A stretch of 64,000 nt of DNA from NCBI RefSeq assembly GCF_002933955.1, contig NZ_BEWW01000322.1, positions 62,001-126,000 on the forward strand, written 5' to 3'. Shown here piece after piece: positions 42,543 through 52,515 of the stretch (position 1 is its first letter; each line of letters begins with the position of its first letter). The DNA is from Prevotella sp. MGM2 (GTDB lineage Bacteria > Bacteroidota > Bacteroidia > Bacteroidales > Bacteroidaceae). Under the pieces are notes generated by a model, which was given only the letters and a program-made list of their open reading frames with translations, searched no databases and was not told the origin of the DNA. Both the position numbers and the translations under genes were made by a program.

Positions 42543-43723
42543 ATTTTAAGACCTGCATTTCTGCGTTCAGTCAAGTTGTGTTCACGTTCCTCTTTATGCG
42601 GAGAGATTATCGGCATCATCGACTTGTTCATCAGACAGTCGTTCCAATCCTTGAAAGCCTTGGGTGGTAGCCATTGACCCATCTTGTAACGAATGGATAG
42701 TTTCTCGCTGACCTGTGCCGTTAAAGAGCGTTCCGTATTCAATTCAAAGGACTTTCCTTTGGCTTCAATAGAAAGAACATCATCCTTTTTACTGATTTTC
42801 ATTGGAATATCCTCCAGTATCGCCATCATACGCAATCCATAGATACGTCCGGCTAAATCATTGTCGAAACAGTCAAACGCCCTCGCATTAGGGAAACGTG
42901 CCATAGTCTCGGTTATCTGCTTGTCAGAGAACGTACCACCCAATGAGACCAAAGCCACATCCGTACCTAACAGTATCTTGTTCATTTGATAGAAAGCCAT
43001 TGCATCGAAAGCTGACTCACAGAAGAACACGCTTCGTACAGCCTCACGATTGCCACCTGTCAGGTCTGCTACCCAAGCCGAAGAGGACGAATCCGTACCT
43101 GCCGCCTTTGATTTGTAACCGCCATAGCCACGAATCTCGTAGCCGTTGGCTTCGTCACTATGTCCGTTGGTATAAGGAAAACCGATGTTGTAACCGTCAA
43201 ATTTTCCGTTCCGCTTATCTCTGACAAGAAAAATAAAAGATGAAAGTTCTTTCACGGTATCATCCGAAATGCCCCGTTGGGAGAATAGTACCGGTATTTT
43301 GTTGGTATCAATCGGCTTTACTTCATAGCGTGATTCATCAAATACGGCATCGTGTCTGACAGATTTGATATACTCTCTATCTTCCCGGTATTCGGGTTCG
43401 GGCATATTGGCAAAGCGTGCCATTACTTTGGCAATCTTCTGCCAATCGTCCTTACCCGATACCAAGAATGAATTGAGATTCTCACGGATGAGAGTGACCA
43501 CATCACCTTTGGAGCCATCCCTGCGGAAGAAAGTCTGAGCCGCCTTGTTATGCGGATGGCTTACAATGAGGGTGTCACGTCTGTTGTTGCCTTCGCCCAA
43601 TACCAGCTCGATATATTTGCCGACACCGGCTTTTCGGTCCAGACGGTAGCCCAACGTATAAGCTACGTCATCCACACCCACACGGGATTTCATGTCTTTG
43701 AAGTTTACTTTGTAATCACTCAT
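42539..43723 (-). CDS. Toprim-domain protein (DUF3991-type, TraP-like)
   Basis: A 394-aa protein. The N-terminal half (VGVDDVAYTLGYRLD, YIELVLG) matches the zinc-free DUF3991-type region of ICE primases. The toprim core begins at about 230 (RSVFFCESAFDAMAFYQ) with FDCFDNDLAGR (about 282-292) as the acidic motif. It is probably a primase or topoisomerase-like factor for the recipient strand, in the same position as TraP of Bacteroides transposons. It lies 23 bases after ardC. Confidence 0.8.
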   Translation of the reverse strand: MSDYKVNFKDMKSRVGVDDVAYTLGYRLDRKAGVGKYIELVLGEGNNRRDTLIVSHPHNKAAQTFFRRDGSKGDVVTLIRENLNSFLVSGKDDWQKIAKVMARFANMPEPEYREDREYIKSVRHDAVFDESRYEVKPIDTNKIPVLFSQRGISDDTVKELSSFIFLVRDKRNGKFDGYNIGFPYTNGHSDEANGYEIRGYGGYKSKAAGTDSSSSAWVADLTGGNREAVRSVFFCESAFDAMAFYQMNKILLGTDVALVSLGGTFSDKQITETMARFPNARAFDCFDNDLAGRIYGLRMMAILEDIPMKISKKDDVLSIEAKGKSFELNTERSLTAQVSEKLSIRYKMGQWLPPKAFKDWNDCLMNKSMMPIISPHKEEREHNLTERRNAGLKM

Positions 43724-43746
43724 AATCGCTAAGATTTACAGAATGA

Positions 43747-45084
43747 TTACAAGCTAATCCCGGAACTTACCTTCTGACTTCTCCGCATAACTGTCAACTC
43801 CGGCTCGTATGTCTTACGTGCCGTCATATTCAGAAATGCCGACTTATCTTTTTGGTCAGTAAGCTGAAAGAACGTTTTTGCCGTGTCCTTGGTAACTTTC
43901 TTCAATCCCAACTCCACACCATTGTAAGAAGCACGGATGGCATAGTCACCGGAACGGGTCTTGATAATGGCGGCATTCTTGAAGGGAATTTCCTCATCAG
44001 CACCCAAGGGAGCAAAAGGGTCGTTCTTGGCAAGGTAAGGCTGTTCGCCCAATGCCAACCGTTGCTTGTCCACGTGGTCAAGTATCAAGTCTGATGCCTT
44101 GTTCACATCCGCCATGATGGAAACGATGAATTTCGGTTCCTTCTTCAGGACACCAATCCACGAATCCAGATAGGCTGCTGAGTTGTCCGTTATCTTGGAA
44201 TCAAATCCCATCGAATGGCTGATCATGGCAGCCGTCAGTTCCGCCACCAATTCCTCCTTCGCATATTTCGGGTCTCCGAACTTGCCACCCATTTCTCGGT
44301 TCAGTCGTTCAGCCGTCATGGTCGAGTGCGTCATTTCGTGGAGCATGGTGGAATAATACTCCATACCTCCGCGATAGATTTCCTCCGGTGTATTACCGAT
44401 GTTGAACTGCTCCTTCAAGGGAACAACAATCCGGTCTGCCAAGGGAGAATAATAAGCACCGTCCACCCGCTTGTCCGCCTGTATCGGGCAGAGCCACCCT
44501 TGGGTCTGTACCATACGGTCAAGAGCGGCATGGGCATACATACCTTCGGTATCTCGAAGCTCCGGTACTTTGAATTTATCCAGCAGCTTTTGCATACGTT
44601 CCGGCTGTACCTCTGCCAGATTGGTCTGCGCCACGTTATAAACCGGGAAAGCCTTGATAAAAGGTATCGCTTCCAAATCTTTCCGTTCCTCGCGGCTCAT
44701 GGCACGGTATTCATCCGAACTGATTTTCTGTCCGTTCTTGTCCTTCACCAGCATATCCCAATAGACCACCGGAAAGGCGTGTTCTCCTTTCAGTACATGG
44801 GCTTTGAGGTTATGCGCCTGCTTGAAGGTCAGGTAAACAGGGAGGTCATAACCATTCGCTGCCGTATGAAGTTGGAGGAACAACGAGTTGGAGCCGGAAT
44901 AGTTCCTGCCGCCCACGTTCTGCGGCAAGCCGGCATAACCCGATGCACCGCCAATCCAGCCTTTCTTCCAGTCGGAGGCTTTCATCTGCTCCATACGGTC
45001 AATCATCATCGCCGCAAACTTATCCAAAGCGACCTGACCGGCATTGCCCGAAGCTGATGGATTGTAATTAGTTCCAGATGCCAT
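43747..45084 (-). CDS. ardC: ArdC-type antirestriction protein
   Basis: A 445-aa protein. The N-terminal single-strand-binding domain (1-180; NVGGRNYSGSNSLFLQ) is followed by a zinc-protease-type domain with HEMTH at 249-253 and a Glu in the downstream EELVAELTA segment (about 277-285). ArdC coats incoming single-stranded DNA and shields it from the recipient's restriction enzymes. That is fitting for an element that itself carries several restriction systems. It overlaps the 77-aa gene by 17 bases. Confidence 0.9.
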   Translation of the reverse strand: MASGTNYNPSASGNAGQVALDKFAAMMIDRMEQMKASDWKKGWIGGASGYAGLPQNVGGRNYSGSNSLFLQLHTAANGYDLPVYLTFKQAHNLKAHVLKGEHAFPVVYWDMLVKDKNGQKISSDEYRAMSREERKDLEAIPFIKAFPVYNVAQTNLAEVQPERMQKLLDKFKVPELRDTEGMYAHAALDRMVQTQGWLCPIQADKRVDGAYYSPLADRIVVPLKEQFNIGNTPEEIYRGGMEYYSTMLHEMTHSTMTAERLNREMGGKFGDPKYAKEELVAELTAAMISHSMGFDSKITDNSAAYLDSWIGVLKKEPKFIVSIMADVNKASDLILDHVDKQRLALGEQPYLAKNDPFAPLGADEEIPFKNAAIIKTRSGDYAIRASYNGVELGLKKVTKDTAKTFFQLTDQKDKSAFLNMTARKTYEPELTVMRRSQKVSSGISL

Positions 45085-45298
45085 AGTCCTCGTCGTCCAT
45101 TACCTGACGGTCCATCTGTTCGATGTCCGTCTGCTCGATATAAAACTCTGCGGATTCATCCGAGGGGTCTGTGCCGTGGGTACGGCACCACTCTAAATAA
45201 TCCTGTTCGTTCTCACTCTCCATGACAAAACGGAGATAACCGATTTTACCCTCCTGAAGGAGTTCCACCAACTCCTCGTGCTTCATTTTTTCACTCAT
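45068..45298 (-). CDS. Small acidic ICE protein (76 aa)
   Basis: Starts MSEKMKHEELVELL (an in-frame ATG at 45319 is possible). Very acidic (DEDYGIWN end, many Asp/Glu), with the TDPSDESAEFYIEQTDIEQMD segment. No family recognised. Acidic, DNA-mimic-like composition next to ardC could suggest an anti-restriction helper, but there is no motif to prove it. It overlaps the ardC start. Confidence 0.55.
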   Translation of the reverse strand: MSEKMKHEELVELLQEGKIGYLRFVMESENEQDYLEWCRTHGTDPSDESAEFYIEQTDIEQMDRQVMDDEDYGIWN

Positions 45299-45339
45299 AT
45301 CTTGTTTTTCTTTTATCATTAAATTGTTGTCTGATTGCG

Positions 45340-46599
45340 TTACCTTTTCATGGATGTAGATTTCTCCACCTTGACACTTTTTGCCGCAAGCATACCTGTG
45401 ATTTCCGTATTGAGATACTTGGCTGCAATCTGTTCCCGGGTGGCGGTCTTTGCCTTGAAAAGGGAATAGCCGTCATCGAAGGAGATTTCATGCTTGGTGG
45501 TGCGGCCTTTGTCGCCCATATCCACGGACACCTTCCACTTGTTGTCACCTCGGTCTTTCGCCACACGCACACCTTTCGGGTCTATGCCTTCGGGAAGCTG
45601 GTACTTCTCGTAGGCTGATTTCAGATGCAGACGCTCACCGAAGTTCTTTTCCACCAACTGGGCCGGAGTCATTACCCGGTCGAAGTAGGCATTCAAGTCC
45701 TGTCTTGAAGCGACTGCCGACATCTTGGAATCACCGATTTGCGCGTAGAACTTATACTTGCCATAGTCGGCACGCTGCTCATCCTTCTCCTTATAAACAT
45801 TGAACTTCTCCACGGAGATATTACCTTCCGGTCCGGCAATGGACTTCGGCATCTTGAAGGCTTCCTCCGAAACCTTGGGCATCAGCTTGGTGGGATAATA
45901 GCGTTCCATCAACTGAGGCACGGTCATTTCCTTCTTCTGGTAGGCGGCAAGGTCGGCAGCATCCATCCGCTGGGGCTTCAACTGCTTGCCGTCCATCTTG
46001 GCGGTGAAGTACCACTCTTCAGGATTGGCTTTGCTTTGGTAGGCATGGCCGTGGGTCACTTTCTCACCGGCGGCAGTTACCATTTGAGGCTCGCGCGGTT
46101 TGCGTTCCTGTTTCGCCTCGGCTTTCTGTTCACTCTTGGCTTCCACTTGTGTTTCCACCTTCTTTTCCTTGGCAGGTTTCTTCCCGGCTGCGTTCTTCAC
46201 AGTCTTGGCAGGCTCTTCCTGCACAACCTTCTCTTTACTCTTCTTTGTCATATCGATATTGTTTGATAGGATTGGCTCCTCATTCTTCCTTATTTTCTCT
46301 ACAACTTCAAGCCTGTCACAGATGGCGACACGTGCTCCGGCACGGATGAGTTTGGGCAGATAGGTGTCCAATACGGTTCTTGGAAACTCGGCGGTCTTTA
46401 TCTTCTTCTCAATGCCCGAAGTCAGTTTGTCCATCGTGGCTATACCGAGAATCAAGGCGGCTTTTACGGCATCTTCTTTGTAGAGTTTATAGAAGTCACC
46501 CTCCCGAAAAAGGAGCATCGCATCTGGATGCTTTGCCTTCAGATTGCTGAACTCTTTGGGTAGTCCGGCTTCCAGCTCTTTATCTGATTGCTTTGCCAT
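45340..46599 (-). CDS. DUF3945 protein with MutS-I-like N-terminus
   Basis: A 419-aa protein. Residues 1-70 ([19 protein letters not shown] then [18 protein letters not shown]) resemble the MutS N-terminal mismatch-recognition fold, as found in several mobile-element proteins. About 105-175 are a Lys/Glu/Ala-rich linker. The rest contains DUF3945-type repeats ([40 protein letters not shown]). Function in transfer is unknown. It is preceded by the DUF4099 gene in the same operon. Confidence 0.75.
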   Translation of the reverse strand: MAKQSDKELEAGLPKEFSNLKAKHPDAMLLFREGDFYKLYKEDAVKAALILGIATMDKLTSGIEKKIKTAEFPRTVLDTYLPKLIRAGARVAICDRLEVVEKIRKNEEPILSNNIDMTKKSKEKVVQEEPAKTVKNAAGKKPAKEKKVETQVEAKSEQKAEAKQERKPREPQMVTAAGEKVTHGHAYQSKANPEEWYFTAKMDGKQLKPQRMDAADLAAYQKKEMTVPQLMERYYPTKLMPKVSEEAFKMPKSIAGPEGNISVEKFNVYKEKDEQRADYGKYKFYAQIGDSKMSAVASRQDLNAYFDRVMTPAQLVEKNFGERLHLKSAYEKYQLPEGIDPKGVRVAKDRGDNKWKVSVDMGDKGRTTKHEISFDDGYSLFKAKTATREQIAAKYLNTEITGMLAAKSVKVEKSTSMKR

Positions 46600-46604
46600 A
46601 ACCG

Positions 46605-47390
46605 TCAGCGTTTAAATGTATGGCTTGTTTTTTCTTCACGGGAGGGTTTAAGGTGGATGGCCCGTTCCTTGGACTGGGCATCCACGACTTTTTGATATTC
46701 CCAACGGTTCTTGTCCGTCATTACCAGCCCCAGGTATTCAGGATGCTGCTCGTCATAACGGAGTTTTTGCTGCCGTTCCCACTCCTTCATATCGCCTTGG
46801 ATAACTTTGAAGCCTTGTGGCTCTTTCAAGTCCACGCCCACGGAAACTTTCTCACCGCCTACATTGAGTTCGATGGGCTTGCCTTCGCGTACCTGTTGCT
46901 TCTGCTGGGTGCCCAATTCAATGTCATTGACCTTTTCCATATCTTTGAGCTTCTGCTCCAGTTGGATGTCGGTTACTTTGCGGTGGATGACCGATTGGGT
47001 TTCCGGGTCTAATTGAAGATACTGCTGCGTTTTCTCACCGTTTACTTCCACGGCTTTTTGAAGCACCTCGCCATTCCGTAACCGTGCGGCTTCCTGCTCG
47101 GTCAAGCGGAGAACCTTGTTACGTTCCACTTCAAGTTCCGCTCTGACCGGATAGGCGATAAGAGCCGGATTACCGTTCTTGTCAGCCGTAAGCTGCAACT
47201 TCACAGGCAAGGTGATGATGTCGCCATTGCGGGCATGGATAGAGACCTGCATCAGCGGAGTAACCTCGCCTGACACCAGTCGCTCCTTTACCTCTTTGGG
47301 CAACAAATCCGCTTTCTCCTTGTCGATGCCCAATACTGCCAGCTTCTCGTAAGGCAGCATTTCGGATAGATTTCTGTTGTGTAATTCCAT
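46605..47390 (-). CDS. DUF4099/DUF3945-type ICE protein
   Basis: A 261-aa protein with [22 protein letters not shown], a DUF4099-type start, followed by several DUF3945-type beta segments ([23 protein letters not shown]) and a charged end. It is a common constituent of Bacteroides conjugative elements, with no known biochemical role. It opens a leftward operon and diverges from the muramidase gene; the gap holds the TAATTTTG promoter of the latter. Confidence 0.75.
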   Translation of the reverse strand: MELHNRNLSEMLPYEKLAVLGIDKEKADLLPKEVKERLVSGEVTPLMQVSIHARNGDIITLPVKLQLTADKNGNPALIAYPVRAELEVERNKVLRLTEQEAARLRNGEVLQKAVEVNGEKTQQYLQLDPETQSVIHRKVTDIQLEQKLKDMEKVNDIELGTQQKQQVREGKPIELNVGGEKVSVGVDLKEPQGFKVIQGDMKEWERQQKLRYDEQHPEYLGLVMTDKNRWEYQKVVDAQSKERAIHLKPSREEKTSHTFKR

Positions 47391-47409
47391 TTGAATGATG
47401 TTGAACTGT

Positions 47410-47417
47410 TAATTTTG
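47410..47417 (+). promoter_or_regulatory. -7 promoter box (TAATTTTG) for the muramidase
   Basis: Exact TAnnTTTG match 58 bases before ATG 47475, with a TTTG at 47390-47393 as a possible, slightly close -33 box. Confidence 0.45.
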
Positions 47418-47474
47418 CGGTGTCGTTACCGCTTGGATGTCACAAAATTATCTACATCAAATCCCAAAGAAGAA

Positions 47475-48095
47475 ATGCGCAACACTATTCTGACTGCAAT
47501 GATTCTGATGCTGATGCCGGAAATGGCATCGGCACAATTCTATACGATAACGAAAGAAGCTGAAATAAAGCAAATTCGAGCAAACGATAATGCAAATAAC
47601 ATTGATATTAAGGATAATACAGCACGAACAGAGCCTAATAAAGAACTGGAAGGCACATTAAAAGCTCAACCTGATATTAGAACAAACAAGCGTCTATGCA
47701 CCCGAAAAGTGGACGGTAAAACGTCCCAAAAATTCAAGCGAGTTAAAGCAAACGAGCTTCTCCCTGAATTAACCATCCCCAATCTTTATGCAGAAATCAA
47801 ACGGAACGGCATCCTATATCCGAAAGTAGTATTGGCACAAGCCATTTTGGAAACGGGCTGGTTCACCTCTCCGCTGTGCAGGAATAGGCACAACCTCTTT
47901 GGATTGACCAATCCGCGTACCGGGAAGTATTATGAGTTTGACCATTGGTCGGAAAGTGTACGTGCTTATTATACCAAGGTACAGTACAAGTACAAACGAG
48001 AAGATGGGAACTATCTGCTTTGGCTCAAAAAGATTGGGTATGCGGAAGCTCCCGATTATGTTCCGGCAGTTATCAGTGTGCTAAAAATGTTATAA
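47475..48095 (+). CDS. Glucosaminidase-type peptidoglycan hydrolase, exported
   Basis: About 206 aa from MRNTILTAMILMLMPEMASA, a signal peptide; the earlier frame start at 47391 is inside the other gene's promoter. The mature part has a Lys-rich linker, then about 110-200 with the glucosaminidase fold: LYAEIKRNGILYPKVVLAQAILETGWF and RHNLFGLTNPRTGKYYEF. It cuts peptidoglycan to let the mating pore cross the wall. It is the only rightward gene between leftward tra genes, and its 3' end overlaps traX by 23 bases. Confidence 0.85.
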   Translation: MRNTILTAMILMLMPEMASAQFYTITKEAEIKQIRANDNANNIDIKDNTARTEPNKELEGTLKAQPDIRTNKRLCTRKVDGKTSQKFKRVKANELLPELTIPNLYAEIKRNGILYPKVVLAQAILETGWFTSPLCRNRHNLFGLTNPRTGKYYEFDHWSESVRAYYTKVQYKYKREDGNYLLWLKKIGYAEAPDYVPAVISVLKML

Positions 48096-48777
48096 CGCAC
48101 CATATTAGCAGCAAGTGTACCGGATAGAAAGCATAAAATCCATACTTTGCGACATTGCCCTTGATAAATCCTCTTGCGCCATCGTATAAGAATATGGTCA
48201 TACAAGCCAGCAAAGCACCGATGCTGCCATAGTGCATCATCAATGGAAAAGCACAAAGAAGCTGCATCATTCGACCATAGGGAAAAGGAAGATTATCGTT
48301 TTGATTTCGTAACAGATTGAAAACTAAAATCATCAATATCCCTCGCCACTCATAATCCACTCCTGACCAAGTGGCAAGATAAGCAATAGAGAGAATAGCA
48401 ATCCCACAAAGGACGCTATTCTCTTTCAGTTTCTCCAGTACAGCCAAAGCCACCACACCCAAAGCCAACGTGAACATCACATTGTGCGTACCGTCCGCTC
48501 CATTCAACAGATACCAAGAGACTTCGCTGATAACGGCAAATACCAATAGCCGTGTAAAGTACCTCTTTCTGTTATGCGTATAAGCGAAGCCTTCCGCTAT
48601 CAAGAAGGCAAACACCGGGAAAGCGATACGACCAACACAGCGCATGGCCTCGTAAAGTGTAGAATTGTTATCCATCAGAAAATAAGCACAATGGTCTATT
48701 ACCATAGATACAATGGCGATAATCTTTAGTACACTACCGCTAAAAGTGGGTATCTTCGCAAGTCTTTCCATAATCAA
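48073..48777 (-). CDS. traX: TraX-family membrane protein
   Basis: A 234-aa multi-spanning protein with 6-8 hydrophobic helices. The start SGSVLKIIAIVSMVIDHCAYF and RIAFPVFAFLIAEGFAYT match TraX, an acetyltransferase-like family known from conjugative plasmids (pilin acetylation in F). Here it follows the coupling ATPase and overlaps it by 4 bases. Its role in Bacteroidales transfer is not settled. Confidence 0.85.
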   Translation of the reverse strand: MIMERLAKIPTFSGSVLKIIAIVSMVIDHCAYFLMDNNSTLYEAMRCVGRIAFPVFAFLIAEGFAYTHNRKRYFTRLLVFAVISEVSWYLLNGADGTHNVMFTLALGVVALAVLEKLKENSVLCGIAILSIAYLATWSGVDYEWRGILMILVFNLLRNQNDNLPFPYGRMMQLLCAFPLMMHYGSIGALLACMTIFLYDGARGFIKGNVAKYGFYAFYPVHLLLIWCVITFLAH

Positions 48778-51083
48778 CTCATTCCAAGCAGTTCCTTGAC
48801 CATATCCTCGACCTCCTGATTAACACGTTTGAAATTGCGGTTCAGCATTATCTCTTTCTCACGGTCATTCTTAAACTCATAGATTTTAGGGAGAACCACA
48901 TAGTGGTCTTCCTCCATCTTAATCTTCTTCATATCGAAGTGGGTCTTGCAGAAATACTTCGTGGTCTTGAACTCCTCCGACTGCTCAATGTCGAAGCTGT
49001 TAAGCATCTTGTCATCGGTAGCGGTAAAGTCACGTGCCGCCTGACCTGCCAGCCAACCGGTAGCCATGTCCGCTATCTTGGCTGCCGGAACAAGGTAGTC
49101 CATCTTCTCCGAGATGGTGGTAGATACCTTTTGGTCGTTGATGGAGATTGAGCGTGAGGTCTGCTTCGCCTTGCCGAACACGTCATTCTGTGCCCATTCC
49201 AATGTTTCCTTGTTACGAGCCGCCCCCATGAAGATATTACCGCAAGTGGTGATAATCTTCTGCATACCCACCTTGCCATAGTCCGCTTCCAACTGAGGCA
49301 ACTCTTGGAAACCCAATGTGACGGCTACCTTGTTGGAGCGTGCCGTACCAATCAGCCGGTCTATCTTATGGAAATACAGAGTGGGCAGCTCGTCCACGAT
49401 GATGCTTACCGGGATGTTCCCCTTAGAGTTCACTCTTGTAATCAGTCGGTTCAATACCAGAGCGTTCAGCGAACCGATTACCTGTTCCTTTTCCGGGTCG
49501 TTGGCTATGACTAAATAGCTCGGATGCTCCTTGTCAGAAATCTTCAAGTCGAAGTCATCACCCGTAAATACCCAATAGGCTTCAGGAGATACCAATCTTG
49601 CGGCATTGACACGAAGCGTACCAACCATACCTTCCAACTGGTCATTCGCCTTGTTCTCAAAAGCACTCTTGAAGGGAGCCATTAGTGAGGCTATCTTGTC
49701 ATCCTGCATCAGGATGTTGAACACCTGGTCGTAAGACCTACCAAGGAAGGACAATACGTGCGGCATATCAGAAAACTCGCCCGTAATGGTGTCCGGCTCA
49801 ACCTCATTGCCGTGTTCATCCTCATACCAGCAGCGTTCAATCTTAATCAACCTTTTGGTTCTGTCCTTATAAGAAAAGCCGTTCAAGTCCACAAACATCC
49901 TATCCTCATCCGTAGAAACATCATTGCCGTTCTCATCAACAAAGTCTAACACCACGTTTCCCTTATCGTCTATGGCATTGAAGTCATCCCAATTCCGAAT
50001 AACAATCTCCAGTTTCTTTCCCTCCAGTAGAATATAGCGTTTCAACTTCTTTCCGTTCCTGAACCCGACAGGGTGGAAGTTTACAAAGAAATAGATAATC
50101 GCTGCCAGGAAGTTCTCTGCCGAATTGGTGAAGAAGGCTTCCGAGCCGCCTTTCTTCTCGCCACCTCCCTTGTTCAAGGATGCCAGCAAAGTAGCAGCCG
50201 TTTCAGAAGCCGCCGCCAAGTCCGGGATATACTTCCGTTGAATAGGATTGATTCGGTCTGAGTATTCCACATCCGTAAAGTTGATGGTACGGAAACCACA
50301 ATTAGCTGGAAGCCTTCCGGCTTTCCGATTCTTGCAGAACTGATAGAAAAGCGTCTTTGCCAATGTCGGGTACTTGAAATCGTACACCATCATGGCAAAC
50401 CCTTTTGCGGCGTGTTGTCTTATGAACGGGTCAATGATACCGAAAGACTTACCCGAACCAGGAGTACCGAGAACAATCGTGCCACGGAACGGGTTGATGA
50501 TATTGATCCAACCCTTGTGCATCTTCCGTTTCCAATAGTATATCATCGGTATGTTTACCGAGTAGTCGTTATTGGCAAGCACTTCCGACTGTTGGAAGGA
50601 CTCATTCTCGAAATTGAAACGGTCATCACCAACCTTATAGTTGTAATACTTGGCGATGCCATCCAATCCCTGATGCACCAGCATGGTACCTACCACAGAA
50701 CATACGGCATAGAGAATACGATTGGCAGGGAATCCCATCCAACTCATTCCGAAGTCCATCTTGTGAAAGAGGAAACAAAGTCCGACAAGGGTCAATCCGA
50801 CTAATACAGGGTAGATGACCATTGTCTTCACATTGAACTTCAATGCCTTCTTCGCCTTTGTGCCAATACACACCACACAGATGCAGACCAGTTCCACCAT
50901 CTTGCAACCCGAAACGGACGTGAACACGGGGAATCTGCCTAACAGGTCAAGAATAAACTGCGTAATACGGTTATCTGCCGCAATGGGCAGATTCATAATT
51001 ATCTCAATGATGAGAAAGATGTAGATGCAGCTACGGAAGTAGTTATACATCTGCTGCTGTTCCCTTGTTTCTTCAAATGCCAT
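48774..51083 (-). CDS. VirD4-type coupling ATPase (TraG/MobC family)
   Basis: A 769-aa protein. Four hydrophobic segments lie in the first 150 residues. The P-loop GTPGSGKS (about 204-211) follows with a MMVYDFKYPTLAK Walker-B-like region. The C-terminal part has the conserved FLGRSYDQVFNIL and VAVTLGFQELPQLEADYG segments of conjugative coupling proteins. It brings the relaxase-DNA complex to the type IV channel. No relaxase gene is near it in this window, which is unusual for the family. Confidence 0.9.
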   Translation of the reverse strand: MAFEETREQQQMYNYFRSCIYIFLIIEIIMNLPIAADNRITQFILDLLGRFPVFTSVSGCKMVELVCICVVCIGTKAKKALKFNVKTMVIYPVLVGLTLVGLCFLFHKMDFGMSWMGFPANRILYAVCSVVGTMLVHQGLDGIAKYYNYKVGDDRFNFENESFQQSEVLANNDYSVNIPMIYYWKRKMHKGWINIINPFRGTIVLGTPGSGKSFGIIDPFIRQHAAKGFAMMVYDFKYPTLAKTLFYQFCKNRKAGRLPANCGFRTINFTDVEYSDRINPIQRKYIPDLAAASETAATLLASLNKGGGEKKGGSEAFFTNSAENFLAAIIYFFVNFHPVGFRNGKKLKRYILLEGKKLEIVIRNWDDFNAIDDKGNVVLDFVDENGNDVSTDEDRMFVDLNGFSYKDRTKRLIKIERCWYEDEHGNEVEPDTITGEFSDMPHVLSFLGRSYDQVFNILMQDDKIASLMAPFKSAFENKANDQLEGMVGTLRVNAARLVSPEAYWVFTGDDFDLKISDKEHPSYLVIANDPEKEQVIGSLNALVLNRLITRVNSKGNIPVSIIVDELPTLYFHKIDRLIGTARSNKVAVTLGFQELPQLEADYGKVGMQKIITTCGNIFMGAARNKETLEWAQNDVFGKAKQTSRSISINDQKVSTTISEKMDYLVPAAKIADMATGWLAGQAARDFTATDDKMLNSFDIEQSEEFKTTKYFCKTHFDMKKIKMEEDHYVVLPKIYEFKNDREKEIMLNRNFKRVNQEVEDMVKELLGMS

Positions 51084-51117
51084 ACGTTACTTTGTTTAAT
51101 CTAAAATTATCACTCGG

Positions 51118-51588
51118 TTAAAATGGTATCTTTATGCCCAATAGCAATCCGTTACGAAAAGTGTCCCCATGCAGAAAGTTCACGTTATTTTTTTGGGTTA
51201 TTACAAACTCGCATCCGTTTCTGAAAACGTAGCTGTATTCAAAGCCCGCTTCCAGTCCGAGAAAGAATTTCCTTTCCACCGCACCGAATTGAGGGCCGAA
51301 ACGGAAGCGAAGCATACCGTTCTTATATCGGGCAAGCCGTTGTTTGTAAACAATACCACCATCCCAGAAGTAACCTTTCCAAAAGTCATCTTTCCTCCAG
51401 TGGTTGCCCACCTCGCCATACAACTCCACGGCATTGCCGTAGGACAGCGGATGTTCATAGCCGACCGTGGCGTTCAACGTGGAGGGGAACTGGAAGCCTG
51501 CATTTATCGTGAGTTTGGCATCTTGTGCTTGTGCGGATGTTCCTATGGTCATAACCGCACAAAGTAGAATAAATAATAGTTTTTTCAT
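51118..51588 (-). CDS. traO: Conjugative transposon protein TraO-like
   Basis: A 156-aa exported protein (signal peptide to about residue 21, SAQAQ). The body is beta-rich with alternating aromatic residues (GNHWRKDDFWKGYFWDGGIVYKQ; RFRFGPQFGAVERKFFLGLEAGFEY), consistent with an outer-membrane barrel or pore component. It is at the end of the tra operon, overlapping traN by 4 bases, in the same order as in Bacteroides transposons. Confidence 0.8.
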   Translation of the reverse strand: MKKLLFILLCAVMTIGTSAQAQDAKLTINAGFQFPSTLNATVGYEHPLSYGNAVELYGEVGNHWRKDDFWKGYFWDGGIVYKQRLARYKNGMLRFRFGPQFGAVERKFFLGLEAGFEYSYVFRNGCEFVITQKNNVNFLHGDTFRNGLLLGIKIPF

Positions 51589-52472
51589 TGTACGTCAGAG
51601 TATTTAATGTAGTGATACGGATAATAATCGCAGTTCTTCAAGATGTCCGAGTCAAAGCCGTCGGCATTGAGGATGTCCTCGTATTCGATGGTCAGCACGA
51701 TGACGCGGCCGCTGATTTGGTTCTCTGAAATCTCCAGTCGCAGCACTTTCTCGTCCGGGAATGTCAGCTTGGGGAGCACCAACACATTGCGATAGTTCTT
51801 CTGGAACTTCTTGGCATAGTTAAGCGAGAATACCGGAGTCAGTTCGATGGTCTGTGAGTTGGTTGCCTTGCTCTGCTTCTTGTCGGTCAGCTTCACTCGC
51901 AGTTCTTCTATGTCGTAAGGAATCTTTGTCTTGTTTTGCAACGAGTAATCAATGAAGAAGTAATCCCCGATGGCATAGATGTTATTGACTACAGCCTTCA
52001 TACCGTGCGCCTTTGACACCACCTGATTGAACTTGCGGTCGCTGCCATAAACCGCCCACGCATAGCGGGCCATTTCCGACATGGGCATAGACACCTCCGG
52101 GTTGATATAAGATTGCGTATCGCTGTATGGCACTTGGAAGATGGATGCCGCCAATGTGGGGGATTGTGTATAGACAATATCATACTGCGCGATATGCCGT
52201 TCACCTATCAAAGTAAGCGTACCTAACAGTTCATCTTCCTTATAATCGCATACCGAAATGAAATCGCTCTCTTGAAAAGGTCTGATACGCACAATGTTGT
52301 CGGCACACTGGTTGCCGATAATCTTGGGAGTGGATATATCCACTAACTTGATATTCTCCGGCATGACGATGTGGGTGGTCACTCCGCTATTGACATAGAT
52401 TCTTTCGTTGGCAGATGCGTTGCCCACGACAAAGAAGACACTGAGAATGAAAAGAAAAATCTTGGATTTCAT
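51585..52472 (-). CDS. traN: TraN-like (VirB9-type) transfer protein
   Basis: A 295-aa protein with a signal peptide (to about residue 21, SANER). The beta-rich body with LRVKLTDKKQSKATNSQTIELTPVF is similar in place and type to DUF4138 TraN. It is the outer-membrane-side collar of the mating channel, expected to bind TraM and TraO. A 43-base gap separates it from traM. Confidence 0.8.
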   Translation of the reverse strand: MKSKIFLFILSVFFVVGNASANERIYVNSGVTTHIVMPENIKLVDISTPKIIGNQCADNIVRIRPFQESDFISVCDYKEDELLGTLTLIGERHIAQYDIVYTQSPTLAASIFQVPYSDTQSYINPEVSMPMSEMARYAWAVYGSDRKFNQVVSKAHGMKAVVNNIYAIGDYFFIDYSLQNKTKIPYDIEELRVKLTDKKQSKATNSQTIELTPVFSLNYAKKFQKNYRNVLVLPKLTFPDEKVLRLEISENQISGRVIVLTIEYEDILNADGFDSDILKNCDYYPYHYIKYSDVQ

Positions 52473-52515
52473 ACGAATTGAATTATAATTTTAATGATTC
52501 TTGTTTTAATAATCT